A DNA stretch of 64,000 bases from Streptomyces phaeoluteigriseus (GTDB lineage Bacteria; Actinomycetota; Actinomycetes; Streptomycetales; Streptomycetaceae). Position numbers and translations under genes: made by a program. Positions 27,502 through 35,784 of the stretch are shown in pieces. Each line of letters starts with the position of its first letter. The first letter of the stretch is position 1. The DNA is taken from positions 209,070 to 273,069 of the forward strand of contig NZ_MPOH02000005.1 of NCBI RefSeq assembly GCF_001896135.2, read 5' to 3'. The notes beneath the pieces are model-generated. The model searched no databases and was not told the origin of the DNA. It saw only the letters and a list, made by a program, of their open reading frames with translations.

Positions 27502-28214
27502 TCAGCCGCGTCGGTGCAACGACCACACCCGGAATCCGCTGATCCGGAAATGGCTCCAGGTGGTGCGGAAGGCGAAATGCCCGGCGGTGTAGGGCTCCGG
27601 GTCGGTGTGGTCGAAGACGAGCCGCCTGTTGTTCCACCACCGGACGGTGGAGCCGTCGGAGACGATGCGGACATGGTGCGGCGCGTTCGCCACCAGCAGC
27701 GGTTCGGTGTGGTCGAGGACCAGCGGCCGCACTCCCGCCTGCCCGACGTAACGGCGCAGCCGGGTCGTGGTGTTGGTGTTGGCGCCGTAGCCGACGTAGT
27801 AGGTCCTGAGGTGGTCGTACTCGGCGAGGGCGCGCGGCGCGGGGTGGCGAAGAGGTCGTGCGGGGAACGGGCGTCGACGGCGTTCCAGAAGTTGTTGAGG
27901 TCCGAGACGCGGTCGTTGACGCCGCCGGCGGAGACCGGGGTGGCCGAGTACTCCAGGACGTACGGCCCTTCGAGCCGCTTCTTGAACCAGATCGTCGCGC
28001 CGGCCGGAACGTCGACCTCCAGGGTGCCGCGGGAGGCGGTGACGGAGCCGCCCTTCTCCAGCTCGACGGCCCACCGGCCGAGGCCGTGACGGAAGTCGTC
28101 GTGGGCGATCAGGCGGCGGTGGCGGGGCGTGGCCCTCGCCGCGGTCGCGGGGGCGAGTGCGGCGATTACGGCACCGGAGGCCATGGCGCCGAAGGCTCTG
28201 CGGGTGGTGGTCAT
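27502..28214 (-). pseudogene. Secreted DUF6250-type protein, frame broken mid-gene
   Basis: The N-terminus TTTRRAFGAMASGAVIAALAP is a twin-arginine-like export signal. The mature part (HDDFRHGLGRWAVELEKGGS, ATIWFKKRLEGPYVLEYSA, VNDRVSDLNNFWNA) and C-terminal part (AEYDHLRTYYVGYGANTNTT, VRIVSDGSTVRWWNN, FRTTWSHFRISGFRVWSL) resemble the DUF6250 carbohydrate-associated lectin-like fold. The two halves are in different frames; one missing base near 27836 joins them into about 237 residues. AAGGAG precedes ATG 28214. It follows the lyase gene by 14 bp and is probably cosecreted for pectin side-chain use. Confidence 0.75.
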
Positions 28215-28228
28215 GGGAAGCGGCTCCT

Positions 28229-30148
28229 TCAGGGCGTACCGGGCAGGGGCGTGGTGGCGGTGGGCGTGGTGATGAGCGGTTCGGGGATACGGCGGGTCTC
28301 GGTGCCGAGGTAGTAGTCGGTGTACGTGGACTGGAGGTAGCCACGCACGGTCCAGCCGAGCCGGTAGGCCGGGTTCTGCGCGAGGGTGTAGACGCGGGTC
28401 CTCGTCGGCTCGGTGGTGGTGTGGAGGCGCAGCGCGGTGTGGTCGGCGGTCTCGGCGAGGATCTCCTCGCGCCAGTCGCCGACGAGGTCGCCGTAGAAGG
28501 GAGTGGCGTTGCGGGCGCCGGAGACCACGCCGGCCGGGTCGAAGAGGCGGGTGGCGGTCTCGGTGGCGGGGTCCCACTTCTCGACGTGGGTGAGGTCGAG
28601 CAGTTCCGACGCCTTGTCACCGTCCCACCAGATGCGGAAGTTGACGCTCGGAGTGGTGCCGGAGACCTTGCCGTGCAGCACGTTGAAGACGCCCGCGCCG
28701 GGCCGGGTGACGTCGGCGGTCGAGGTCCAGTACTCGTAGCCGGGGTGGCCGGGGTCGATGTCGGCGGCGTTGCCGCGGCCCACGTCGAGGTCGGCGTCGC
28801 TCACGGGGGTCGCCGGGTGGGCGCCGGTCACCAGTCGCTCGCCCGTGTCGGCGTCGTAGTAGTACCAGGGGAAGTCGGAGACGATGCCCAGTTCGGACTG
28901 CTGGATGGCGAAGCCCTCCAGGCCGGGGCGGGCCGGGTCGAGGTCGGCGATGTCGAAGCGGTCGCCGTGGATGGCGCCGTCGACGACATAGCGCAGGGTG
29001 CCGTCACTGTTGATGACGTAGTTGCCGTCGGCGATCTCGTCCTTGCCGTCCTGGTCGACGTCGACGGTGCGGATCTGGTGGAAACCGGTCGCGCCGGAGG
29101 CCGGATCCACGACGTACTTCCAACGGCGGGTCAGATCGGTGCCGTTGAAGTCCCACGTCTGGAACAGGCTCCGGAAGGTGCCGCGCCGGGCGCCCACGCG
29201 GGTGACCGACTTGGTGACGAGGCTGGGATGTTGACCGTCGAGGTGGGCGATGCCGAAGTGGCCGCCGGAGGGGCCGTCGGCGACGAAGTCGTCGGGGACG
29301 GGCTGCCGGGTGCGCTCGGCTCCGGTCGCGCCGTCGATCACCGAGACGAACTGGTCCGCGGGCGAGTCGGCGGCGACCCGGGCGCCGTCCGCGAAGGTGG
29401 TCCCGGCGGCCGTGTGCACCAGCACCTCCGCCCTGCCGTCGCTGTCGAGGTCGTACACGGTGACGTTGTCGTCGTTGCGGTAGCCGCCGATCGCGGTGGA
29501 CCCGCTGATCGCGGCGGGCGCGGGATCGTTGGCGCCGTTCCCGCCGACCTGGGTGTAGGAGCCGGGGCCGAGGTCGACCCGCCAGAGCCGCTCGCCGGTG
29601 AGGGTGTACGCCTCCAGCAGGTCGGGGTGGTCCCGGGTCCGGGAGAGCCGGCTGACGACGAGTTCGTAGCGTCCGTCGCCGTCGAGGTCGCCGGGCCAGG
29701 CATGCTGGACGGTGTAACCGTCGGCGGCGGAGAGGGGGATCTCGGCGTACCCGTCGGCGAAGTCCAGGGCGGGGGAACTCGCCCTGGTCTCCCGGCCGTC
29801 GACGACCGCGCGGACGGTGTACCTGCCCTTGCCGGGGCTGTGGTCCCGGTAGGTCGTGGACTTCCTGACCGGTTCGCGGTTGAGGCGGCGGCCGTTCTTG
29901 TACACGTTGAAGGCGATCGCCTCGCCGTGACGGGCGTACTCGGTGCCGAGCAGCCGCCAGCTGAGGAAGGTGCCCTCCGCGGAGGGCACGGCGACCAGTC
30001 CGCGGTCGAGGTTCTCGACGACGCGGCGCGGCTGTTCGACGTGCGCGGACGCCGCCCGGCCGGTGGCCGGTGCGGTGAACAGCCCGGCCAGCAGGGCCAC
30101 CGCGGTCGTGGTGACGGTGACGGTTCTTCGGCGCGGGGTGGTGTGCAC
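28229..30148 (-). CDS. Rhamnogalacturonan lyase, polysaccharide lyase family 11
   Basis: 639-residue secreted enzyme that cleaves the rhamnose-galacturonate backbone of pectin by beta-elimination (YesW/YesX relatives). Sec-type signal peptide about residues 1-32 (TAVALLAGLFTAPATGRA), then an eight-bladed beta-propeller marked by calcium-binding Asp-rich loops DLDGDGRYELV, DLDSDGRAEVL and DVDQDGKDEIADG, and FRIWWDGDKASELLD near the C-terminus. GTG 30148 follows GAGGAG. A LacI-type operator is upstream, consistent with induction by plant polysaccharide. Confidence 0.92.
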   Translation of the reverse strand: MHTTPRRRTVTVTTTAVALLAGLFTAPATGRAASAHVEQPRRVVENLDRGLVAVPSAEGTFLSWRLLGTEYARHGEAIAFNVYKNGRRLNREPVRKSTTYRDHSPGKGRYTVRAVVDGRETRASSPALDFADGYAEIPLSAADGYTVQHAWPGDLDGDGRYELVVSRLSRTRDHPDLLEAYTLTGERLWRVDLGPGSYTQVGGNGANDPAPAAISGSTAIGGYRNDDNVTVYDLDSDGRAEVLVHTAAGTTFADGARVAADSPADQFVSVIDGATGAERTRQPVPDDFVADGPSGGHFGIAHLDGQHPSLVTKSVTRVGARRGTFRSLFQTWDFNGTDLTRRWKYVVDPASGATGFHQIRTVDVDQDGKDEIADGNYVINSDGTLRYVVDGAIHGDRFDIADLDPARPGLEGFAIQQSELGIVSDFPWYYYDADTGERLVTGAHPATPVSDADLDVGRGNAADIDPGHPGYEYWTSTADVTRPGAGVFNVLHGKVSGTTPSVNFRIWWDGDKASELLDLTHVEKWDPATETATRLFDPAGVVSGARNATPFYGDLVGDWREEILAETADHTALRLHTTTEPTRTRVYTLAQNPAYRLGWTVRGYLQSTYTDYYLGTETRRIPEPLITTPTATTPLPGTP

Positions 30149-30200
30149 CAGGGGCTCCTCAACGGCACAGGATCGCGTGAGACGGACGGGGCGCGATGCG

Positions 30201-30214
30201 GGAAAGCGCTTGCC
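30201..30214. promoter_or_regulatory. LacI-family operator upstream of the lyase
   Basis: GGAAAGCGCTTGCC has the AAGCGCTT palindrome centred on CG that is typical of LacI-family sites in actinomycetes. It lies about 55 bp before the lyase start. The regulator is not in the window. Confidence 0.55.
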
Positions 30215-30438
30215 GCTCTTTTCGATCACTGTGTCCCTGCCCCGCCCCGCCTGTCGACACCTCGGGCACACCCGCCACAAGACCGCAATGGAACGATCAT
30301 GAGCGCGCAAAGTCGAACAGATGCGGAGCGGGTGCCGGGGGGCGGGGAGTGCCGGTGCGGGCGTCCGTGCGGGAGCAGGTGCGGGCACCTGCGTGCGGGC
30401 ATGCGAGCGCCCAGGCGCGCGGGCGTGTGGAAACACCG

Positions 30439-30468
30439 AAGGCCGACCCGGGATCGGGGTCCGGCCTT
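30439..30468 (-). terminator. Terminator after the M23 peptidase gene
   Basis: AAGGCCGACCC and GGGGTCCGGCCTT pair with one bulged base around a short loop, some 35 bp after the peptidase stop on the minus strand. Confidence 0.65.
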
Positions 30469-30502
30469 CGACGGCGTGTCAGGCGGGAGGTCGAGCGCTA
30501 CG

Positions 30503-31528
30503 TCAGCCGACGGAGACGCCGTGCGAGCGCAGGTAGGCGACGGGGTCGATGTCCGAGCCGTAGTCGGGACCGGTACGGATCTCGAAGTGCAGGTGCGGGC
30601 CGGTCACGTTGCCGGTCGCACCGGACAGGCCGATCTGCTGACCGCCGGAGACGGACTGGCCGGCCGAGACGGAGAGCGAGGACAGGTGGGCGTACTGGGC
30701 GTAGTAGCCGTCGGCGAGCTTGATGACGACCTGGTTGCCGTACGCGCCGCCCCAGCCCGCGGAGACGACCGTGCCCGCGCCGACGGCCTTGAGCGAGGTG
30801 CCGGTCGGGACGACGAAGTCGACGCCGGTGTGGTAACCGCTGGACCACATGCTGCCGGACATCTTGTACGGGGTGCCGACGGTCGCACCCGCCACCGGGA
30901 GGGCGAAGCCACTGGAGGCGGTGGCCTTCTCGGCAGCCTGCGCCGTGGACGCCTTCGACGAGGAGGACTTCGCGGAGTCCGACGAGCCCGAGTCCGAGGA
31001 GGACGACTTCGTGGAGGAGCCCGAGGACTGCTTCGGCGAGGCCGACGAACCGGACGAAGTAGATGAACCGGACGAAGTGGACGGCGACTTGGTCGTGCCG
31101 GTCGCGGCCTTCTCCCCGATCGAGAGCTTCAGTCCCGGGTGGATCAGCGACGGGTTCTCGCCGACGGCCTCACGGTTGTCCGCGTAGAGCCGGCTCCAGC
31201 CGCCGCTGACGTTCTGCTCGTCCGCGATCTTGGAGAGGTAGTCGCCCGACTGCACCGTGTAGGTCTTGGCGCCCGTGGCGGACTTCCCGGACTTCTGCGC
31301 CACGGAAACGGTCTCGGCGGCCTTTTCCGAAACAGAGGAGTGGGAGGGAAGGGAGGAAACGGCGGAGGCGGCGGAAACGGCCTGCGTCGCCGACTGGGAC
31401 GGTGCGGCCTGGGCGCCGGAGGCCCCCATCAAGGGGAGGGCGAGCGCGGCGCCACCGGTTCCGGCGACGGCGATGGAACGGGTGAAGCGCTGGGACTTCG
31501 GACGACGGTGCTTACCCTTGGCGGGCAT
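30503..31528 (-). CDS. LysM-M23 cell-wall endopeptidase
   Basis: 341-residue exported peptidoglycan hydrolase. Signal peptide about 1-42 (basic KGKHRRPKSQRFTRS, hydrophobic VAGTGGAALALPLMG, AQA cleavage); LysM domain about 88-137 (YTVQSGDYLSKIADEQNVSG); Ser/Lys-rich linker 145-195; M23 (LytM) domain about 205-335 with zinc ligands in GYHTGVDFV (H-x3-D) and GPHLHFEIR (HxH). No catalytic ligand is missing. The leader contains a ydaO-type riboswitch, linking wall lysis to c-di-AMP. Confidence 0.95.
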   Translation of the reverse strand: MPAKGKHRRPKSQRFTRSIAVAGTGGAALALPLMGASGAQAAPSQSATQAVSAASAVSSLPSHSSVSEKAAETVSVAQKSGKSATGAKTYTVQSGDYLSKIADEQNVSGGWSRLYADNREAVGENPSLIHPGLKLSIGEKAATGTTKSPSTSSGSSTSSGSSASPKQSSGSSTKSSSSDSGSSDSAKSSSSKASTAQAAEKATASSGFALPVAGATVGTPYKMSGSMWSSGYHTGVDFVVPTGTSLKAVGAGTVVSAGWGGAYGNQVVIKLADGYYAQYAHLSSLSVSAGQSVSGGQQIGLSGATGNVTGPHLHFEIRTGPDYGSDIDPVAYLRSHGVSVG

Positions 31529-31537
31529 GACGAATTC

Positions 31538-31690
31538 CTCTCCGGCGCCTGCGAGGTGAGCTGTCGGGTGCGGACTGGAGATGTCCGGCCGCGCCGAGGC
31601 GCGGCTTTACCCCTAGCCGTTCCGGAGACCGGAACAGGCGGTACTGCCTGTGGGTCCCCCGCTCCTGCCGTTCACGGGTGAGTGTGCGGT
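31538..31690 (-). ncRNA. ydaO/yuaA-type c-di-AMP riboswitch
   Basis: Conserved blocks of the ydaO class are in order on the minus strand: GAGCGGGGGACCCAC (about 31664-31650), GCTAGGGGTAAAGCC (31617-31603) and GACAGCTCACCTCGCAGG (31565-31548), ending at GGAGAGGA, which serves as the ribosome-binding site of the M23 gene. In Streptomyces this class is known before cell-wall hydrolase genes such as rpfA and normally turns expression off when c-di-AMP is high. The boundaries are approximate. Confidence 0.85.
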
Positions 31691-32752
31691 CTCCGGGCGG
31701 CGGCAGGATTGGGCGTCCGTCCGGATTGGGTGGAACGTAAGCGACCACGACGCACAGGTACAAGCGAAGGTTGCACTCACCGCACGCTTCTCTTGATCCC
31801 CTGTGAGAATTCCCGGTCACCCTGCGTGCATCGAGAGGCCGTTCTTCCCACGAACGCCCTTGGGAAACAGCCGTATTACGTGCACATGACGGGCGACTCA
31901 TAGTCACGAATATGACGCTGCTCACGTGACATGTCCCCAGATCCCCTTATTACAGAGCGAGTTGTGACGAAGGATCTAATTCGGACAGAACCCCCAGATG
32001 CGACGCTGCCGGATAACCGTCGCATCAAGACCACCATGCGGCCCGGCGCTCAACCAGTGGCGCATCAGCATCGCACCCCGGTCAACTTCGTCCATTTCAC
32101 GGCATTCGCACACCGTTGCCGGGTCGAGCCCCGGCGCTCCTGGACGTCCTGGCGCACGGAGTGCAGTACGAGTCGATTGCACAGTTCCGTCCGCTTTCGT
32201 CCGGGCTGGAACCGAACCCAGCCGGGGTGGGCCGGGGCAGCCGACTGGCAGGGTCGGCCGTCATCGCCCGGGCGACCCTGACCCGGCCGTGCCCCGCTCG
32301 GACAACTCCCTCTCGAAGGCCGCCACTCGGGCACCACGGTCGGGCGAGGCCATCGCCCGACCGAGCCCACCAGAATCCGGCACCGCCGCCCGGGCGGCTC
32401 CCTCGCCTCGGGCCCCCGCCCCCTCACACGCGGACTGCCACCCCGGCGACCCGCCACCCCGGCCGGGCCCCACAGCCGGCACTCCCCCCGTCCGCAAGGG
32501 GCATCACCCGCCCGGGTGCCGCCCCTCGAGCCACCGGCCGAGGGCCTCGCCCGGCCGAGGCGACCCCGATCATGCGCCCCCGCTCCTCCCCCGCCCGCCC
32601 CGGTCCGACGTACACGCCAGGTGCCGCACAACCGCCGGAGCCCCCTGTGGACAACCCGTTTGCCCCGGGCATCCATGTCGTATGGTCAGTGAGGTGTTCC
32701 GGTGGCCATCTCGAGCCGCGCCGGCCGGGACCGACGACCGGGAGGAGCCCCC
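31691..32752. other. Gene-free 1-kb region between the M23 and phosphatase genes
   Basis: It should hold the M23 promoter at its left side. The rest (about 31930-32700) has open frames on both strands but none with recognisable protein sequence or good codon bias; a remnant gene is possible. One clear inverted repeat lies at 31997-32026. Confidence 0.45.
31997..32026. other. 9-bp inverted repeat GATGCGACG-N12-CGTCGCATC
   Basis: Perfect arms at 31997-32005 and 32018-32026 in the gene-free region. It could be a terminator-like hairpin or operator; no gene is adjacent on either side within 500 bp. Confidence 0.45.
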
Positions 32753-33549
32753 GTGACGCAGCAGATCCCGTCGACCGAGCCCGAGCTGGCCGGAGTGCGC
32801 AACTTCCGGGACGTGGGCGGCCTGCCGACCGTCGACGGCCGGCGCGTCCGCCACGGCGTGCTGTACCGCAGCGGCCACCTCGCGCACGCCACCGACGAGG
32901 ACGTCGCGTTCCTCTCCTCGCTGGGATTGCACACGGTCTTCGACTTCCGCAACGCGGCGGACCAGAAGCTGGAGGGCCCCGACGTCGAGCTGCCGGGCGT
33001 GCGCAATGTGAACCTGCCGCTCTCCGACCCGGCGGACGGCGCCGAGTTCTGGAAGATGGTCCGCGAAGGCGACATCGAGCAGCTGCGCGAGATCCTCGGC
33101 GACGGCAGGGCGGCCGGCCGGATGATCGCCTCCTACCGCTCGATCATGAAGGAGCGTACGGGCGAGCACTCCCGCGTCCTGCACTCCCTCGCGGAGGACA
33201 GCGTCCCGGCGCTGATGCACTGCGCGGCGGGCAAGGACCGCGCCGGCCTGTCCATCGCCGTGACCCTGCTCGCCCTGGGTGTGGAGCGCGACGCGATCCT
33301 GGCCGACTACCTGGAGTCCAGCGCCAAGCACCGCCGCTACAAGGTGCGCCGCAGCGGCACCTCCGCCGCGGCGTACTCCCCCGAGGTCATGGAGCTGCTC
33401 GACCCCCTCTTCGACGCCCGTGCCGAGTACCTGACGGCCGCGTTCGAGACCGTCGAGGAGACCTGGGGCGTGTCGACACCTACCTGGAGCAGGGCCTCGG
33501 CCTGACGCCTCGGACTCGCGAGCGGCTCCGCGAGCGCCTGCTCGACTGA
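32753..33549 (+). pseudogene. Tyrosine-protein phosphatase, frame broken near the 3' end
   Basis: Y_phosphatase3 (IphP/PtpB-like) family: N-terminal VRNFRDVGGLPTVDGRRVRHG, YRSGHLAHAT, VFDFRNAADQ and the active site ALMHCAAGKDRAGLS (HCxxGKDR with nucleophilic Cys). GTG 32753 follows GGAGGAG. After EETWGV the frame runs into a premature stop at 33505; one added base near 33470 gives VDTYLEQGLGLTPRTRERLRERLLD and a stop at 33549. The 797-nt span lacks one base. Repaired length about 265 residues. The substrate (phosphotyrosine protein or phosphoinositide) is unknown. Confidence 0.83.
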
Positions 33550-33575
33550 GCACCCCGCCGGCCGAGGGCCGTCGG

Positions 33576-33698
33576 CTACCGCTTGGCGCCGACCTCGAAC
33601 AGCAGCCACAGGAACCCGGCGAAGACATGCCCCACCGCGATGTAGATGATCAGCCGGATCCACAGGCTCCTGGGGAACTTCTCCTCGATGTCGGTCAT
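33576..33698 (-). CDS. 40-residue single-span membrane peptide (DUF6126-like)
   Basis: The product begins MTDIEEKFPRSLWIRLIIYI: an amphipathic acidic start, then one transmembrane helix (about 13-35) and a short basic end. Its ATG overlaps the stop of the XRE-cupin gene by 4 nt (ATGA), strong evidence that it is translated. Similar short proteins are paired with XRE-cupin regulators in other Streptomyces. Function unknown; it may anchor or sense for the regulator. Confidence 0.72.
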   Translation of the reverse strand: MTDIEEKFPRSLWIRLIIYIAVGHVFAGFLWLLFEVGAKR

Positions 33699-34318
33699 GG
33701 CGTCTCTCCAGGGGTGGGGCCGAGGCACAGCGCGGCCGTCGGGCTCTGCAACAGAGTGTGGACGAACAGCAGGTCGACCCCGTCGGGGTCCTGGGCGGCG
33801 ATGCGGTGCGGGGTCAGCGAGTCGAAGTGCGCACTGTCCCCCGCGCCGAGCAGGTGCGTGGTGTCCCCGAGGCGCAGCCGCAGCCGTCCCCGCAGGACGT
33901 GCAGCCACTCCTCGCCCGGATGCACCCGCACGATGTCGCCCTGCGAGCCGTACGGCACCTGCACGCGCAGCGCCTGCATGCCCCGCCCGGAGGCGCCGGA
34001 CTGCCAGTAGGTCCAGCCGCCCGCGTGGGTGGGCTCCATGTCGGCGGCGCGTACGACGGCGTCCCGGTCGGCGACCCTCTCGCCGAGGAGTTCGGAGACG
34101 GTCGTACCGTAGACGCGGGCGAGTGCGAGCAGCATGGGCAGCGAGGGCTGGCGCTGCCCGGTCTCCAGGCGCGAGAGGTGGGCCGGTGACAGCCCGGCGG
34201 CGCGGGCCGCGGCCTCCAGGGTGAGGGAGGCGCGCCGGCGCAGGGCGCGGAGCTGGGGCGCGACGACACCCAGGTCGTCCGCCGGTTCGGGCCCGGGCTC
34301 GGAGGCGGGGTGGCTCAT
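33695..34318 (-). CDS. XRE-cupin transcriptional regulator
   Basis: 207 residues: HTH (about 22-77; LTLEAAARAAGLSPAHLSRLE) and C-terminal cupin (about 125-195; DIVRVHPGEEWLHVLRGRLRL, LLGAGDSAHFDSLTPHRIA) with His/Glu residues suited to metal or ligand binding. It is coupled by ATGA to the 40-residue membrane peptide. Two palindromes immediately upstream are likely autoregulatory operators. Confidence 0.9.
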   Translation of the reverse strand: MSHPASEPGPEPADDLGVVAPQLRALRRRASLTLEAAARAAGLSPAHLSRLETGQRQPSLPMLLALARVYGTTVSELLGERVADRDAVVRAADMEPTHAGGWTYWQSGASGRGMQALRVQVPYGSQGDIVRVHPGEEWLHVLRGRLRLRLGDTTHLLGAGDSAHFDSLTPHRIAAQDPDGVDLLFVHTLLQSPTAALCLGPTPGETP

Positions 34319-34337
34319 GCCTCCATTCAGCCGGAAC

Positions 34338-34373
34338 TTTGCCTCTGCGGCAAACTTGTTGCCTCAGAGGCAA
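34338..34373. promoter_or_regulatory. Paired operators TTTGCC-N5-GGCAAA upstream of the XRE-cupin gene
   Basis: TTTGCCTCTGCGGCAAA (34338-34354) and TTGCCTCAGAGGCAA (34359-34373) share TTGCCTC half-sites, with centres 20 bp apart (about two helical turns), as expected for two dimers binding one DNA face. They begin 19 bp upstream of the regulator's start. Confidence 0.68.
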
Positions 34374-34398
34374 AAGACATCGGCGGGGGCGGGAGGAC

Positions 34399-35784
34399 CT
34401 ACCGGTTGGCCACCGCCTGCTTGATCAGCGTCCTGCCGAAGTCCCAGACCAGACCGCCCCCGTTGTGCGCGTCGTCCATCACCTCGGTGAAGGCGTCCAC
34501 GAACCGGTCCACCTCCGGCTCGCCCACCACCAACGGCGGGATCAGCTTGATCACCTCCAGGTGGTCGCCGGAGACCTGGGTGAGGATGCGGTGCCGCTGG
34601 AGCAGCGGGACGACCACCATCTGCGCGAACAGCCCCTTGCGCGCCGCCTGGAGCATGGCCCAGCGACTGCGCAGTTTCAGGGATCGGGGCTTTCCGAACT
34701 CGATGCCGATCATCAGGCCCCGGCCACGGACGTCGGCGAGCAGCTCGTACTTGTCGATCAGCGCCGTGAGCCGGGACTTCAGCAGGTCGCCGGTCAGGCG
34801 GGCGCCCGCGACGATCTGCTCGTTCTCCATGACGGACAGCACGGCGAGCCCGGCCGCCATGGCCTGTGCGTTGGACCCGAAGCTCGCCGAGTGGACCAGC
34901 ACCCGGTCCATGGACGAGTAGACCTTCTTGAAGATCCAATCCTTCCCGAGCGTGGCGCCGACCGGCACATAGCCTCCGGAGAGGGCCTTGGCGACGCACA
35001 CCAGGTCCGGTTCGACGCCGTCCTCGTGCTGGTAGGCGTAGAAGTCGCCGGTCCGGCCGAGGCCGGTCTGCACCTCGTCGGCGATGAGCAGCGCCCTGTG
35101 CCGGTGCAGCAGCTCCTGGGCGGCACGCAGATGGCCGGGCGGGGCCTCGTGCACCCCCTTGCCCTGGATCGGCTCGACGATCAGCGCGGCCACGTCGCCC
35201 TTCCGCAACTCCCGTGCCAGCGCGTCGAGATCGCCGAGGGGTACGGCGGTGTCGGGCAGCAGCGGCGCGAAGCCGTCGCGGAACCCGCCCTCGCCGTTGA
35301 CCGACAGGGAACCCGTGGTGAGCCCGTGGAAGGCGTGGTCGCAGTACAGGACCCTCGGCTTCCCGGTGGCGTACCGGGCGAACTTCAGGGCGGTCTCCAC
35401 GGCCTCCGTGCCGCTGTTGCCGAAGAACACCCGGTCCAGGTGCGGACTGTGGGCGAGCAGCTTCTCGGCCAGCAGTCCGGGCAGCGGCTGGCAGTCGAAG
35501 CGCGTGAGGTCGGCGAGCGAGGCGTCGAGGACGTCGTGCAGCGCCTTGCGGACGACGGGGTGGTGGCGGCCCAGGCCCATCACCCCGAACCCGGCGAGCA
35601 TGTCCAGGTAGTCGTTGCCGTCCGCGTCCCAGAAGTACGCGCCCTCGCCCCGCTCGTAGACCTTGTCGAAGCCGATGGTGTGCAGCATGCGCGGCAGTTG
35701 GTGGTTGAGGTATCTGCCGTGCAGCTCGTAGCGTTCGGCTCCGCGCTCGGCCAGCAGCGCGCCGAGGTCGAACTCCGTGCTCAT
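34399..35784 (-). CDS. hpnO: Class III aminotransferase, hopanoid type
   Basis: 461-residue PLP aminotransferase of the acetylornithine/ornithine aminotransferase family; in hopanoid loci it converts ribosylhopane-derived intermediates to aminobacteriohopanetriol. Features: [48 protein letters not shown] (Asp), the PLP Lys in [16 protein letters not shown] and [15 protein letters not shown]. Its ATG overlaps the dxs stop by 4 nt. It is the last gene of the hopanoid operon. Role assigned from context; the family alone would not separate it from ornithine aminotransferase. Confidence 0.88.
   Translation of the reverse strand: MSTEFDLGALLAERGAERYELHGRYLNHQLPRMLHTIGFDKVYERGEGAYFWDADGNDYLDMLAGFGVMGLGRHHPVVRKALHDVLDASLADLTRFDCQPLPGLLAEKLLAHSPHLDRVFFGNSGTEAVETALKFARYATGKPRVLYCDHAFHGLTTGSLSVNGEGGFRDGFAPLLPDTAVPLGDLDALARELRKGDVAALIVEPIQGKGVHEAPPGHLRAAQELLHRHRALLIADEVQTGLGRTGDFYAYQHEDGVEPDLVCVAKALSGGYVPVGATLGKDWIFKKVYSSMDRVLVHSASFGSNAQAMAAGLAVLSVMENEQIVAGARLTGDLLKSRLTALIDKYELLADVRGRGLMIGIEFGKPRSLKLRSRWAMLQAARKGLFAQMVVVPLLQRHRILTQVSGDHLEVIKLIPPLVVGEPEVDRFVDAFTEVMDDAHNGGGLVWDFGRTLIKQAVANR

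Noticed and set aside
28157..31066. 969-codon plus-strand open frame
   Set aside because: Antisense to the lyase and M23 genes; Gly/Val-rich low-complexity translation typical of GC-rich shadows.
30503..31528. M23 peptidase as a phage endolysin
   Set aside because: It has a signal peptide, LysM domain and host riboswitch, with no phage genes around.
32065..32676. Possible 203-codon gene upstream of the phosphatase
   Set aside because: Arg/Gly-rich translation with no recognisable domain or RBS; competing open frames of similar length exist on the other strand.
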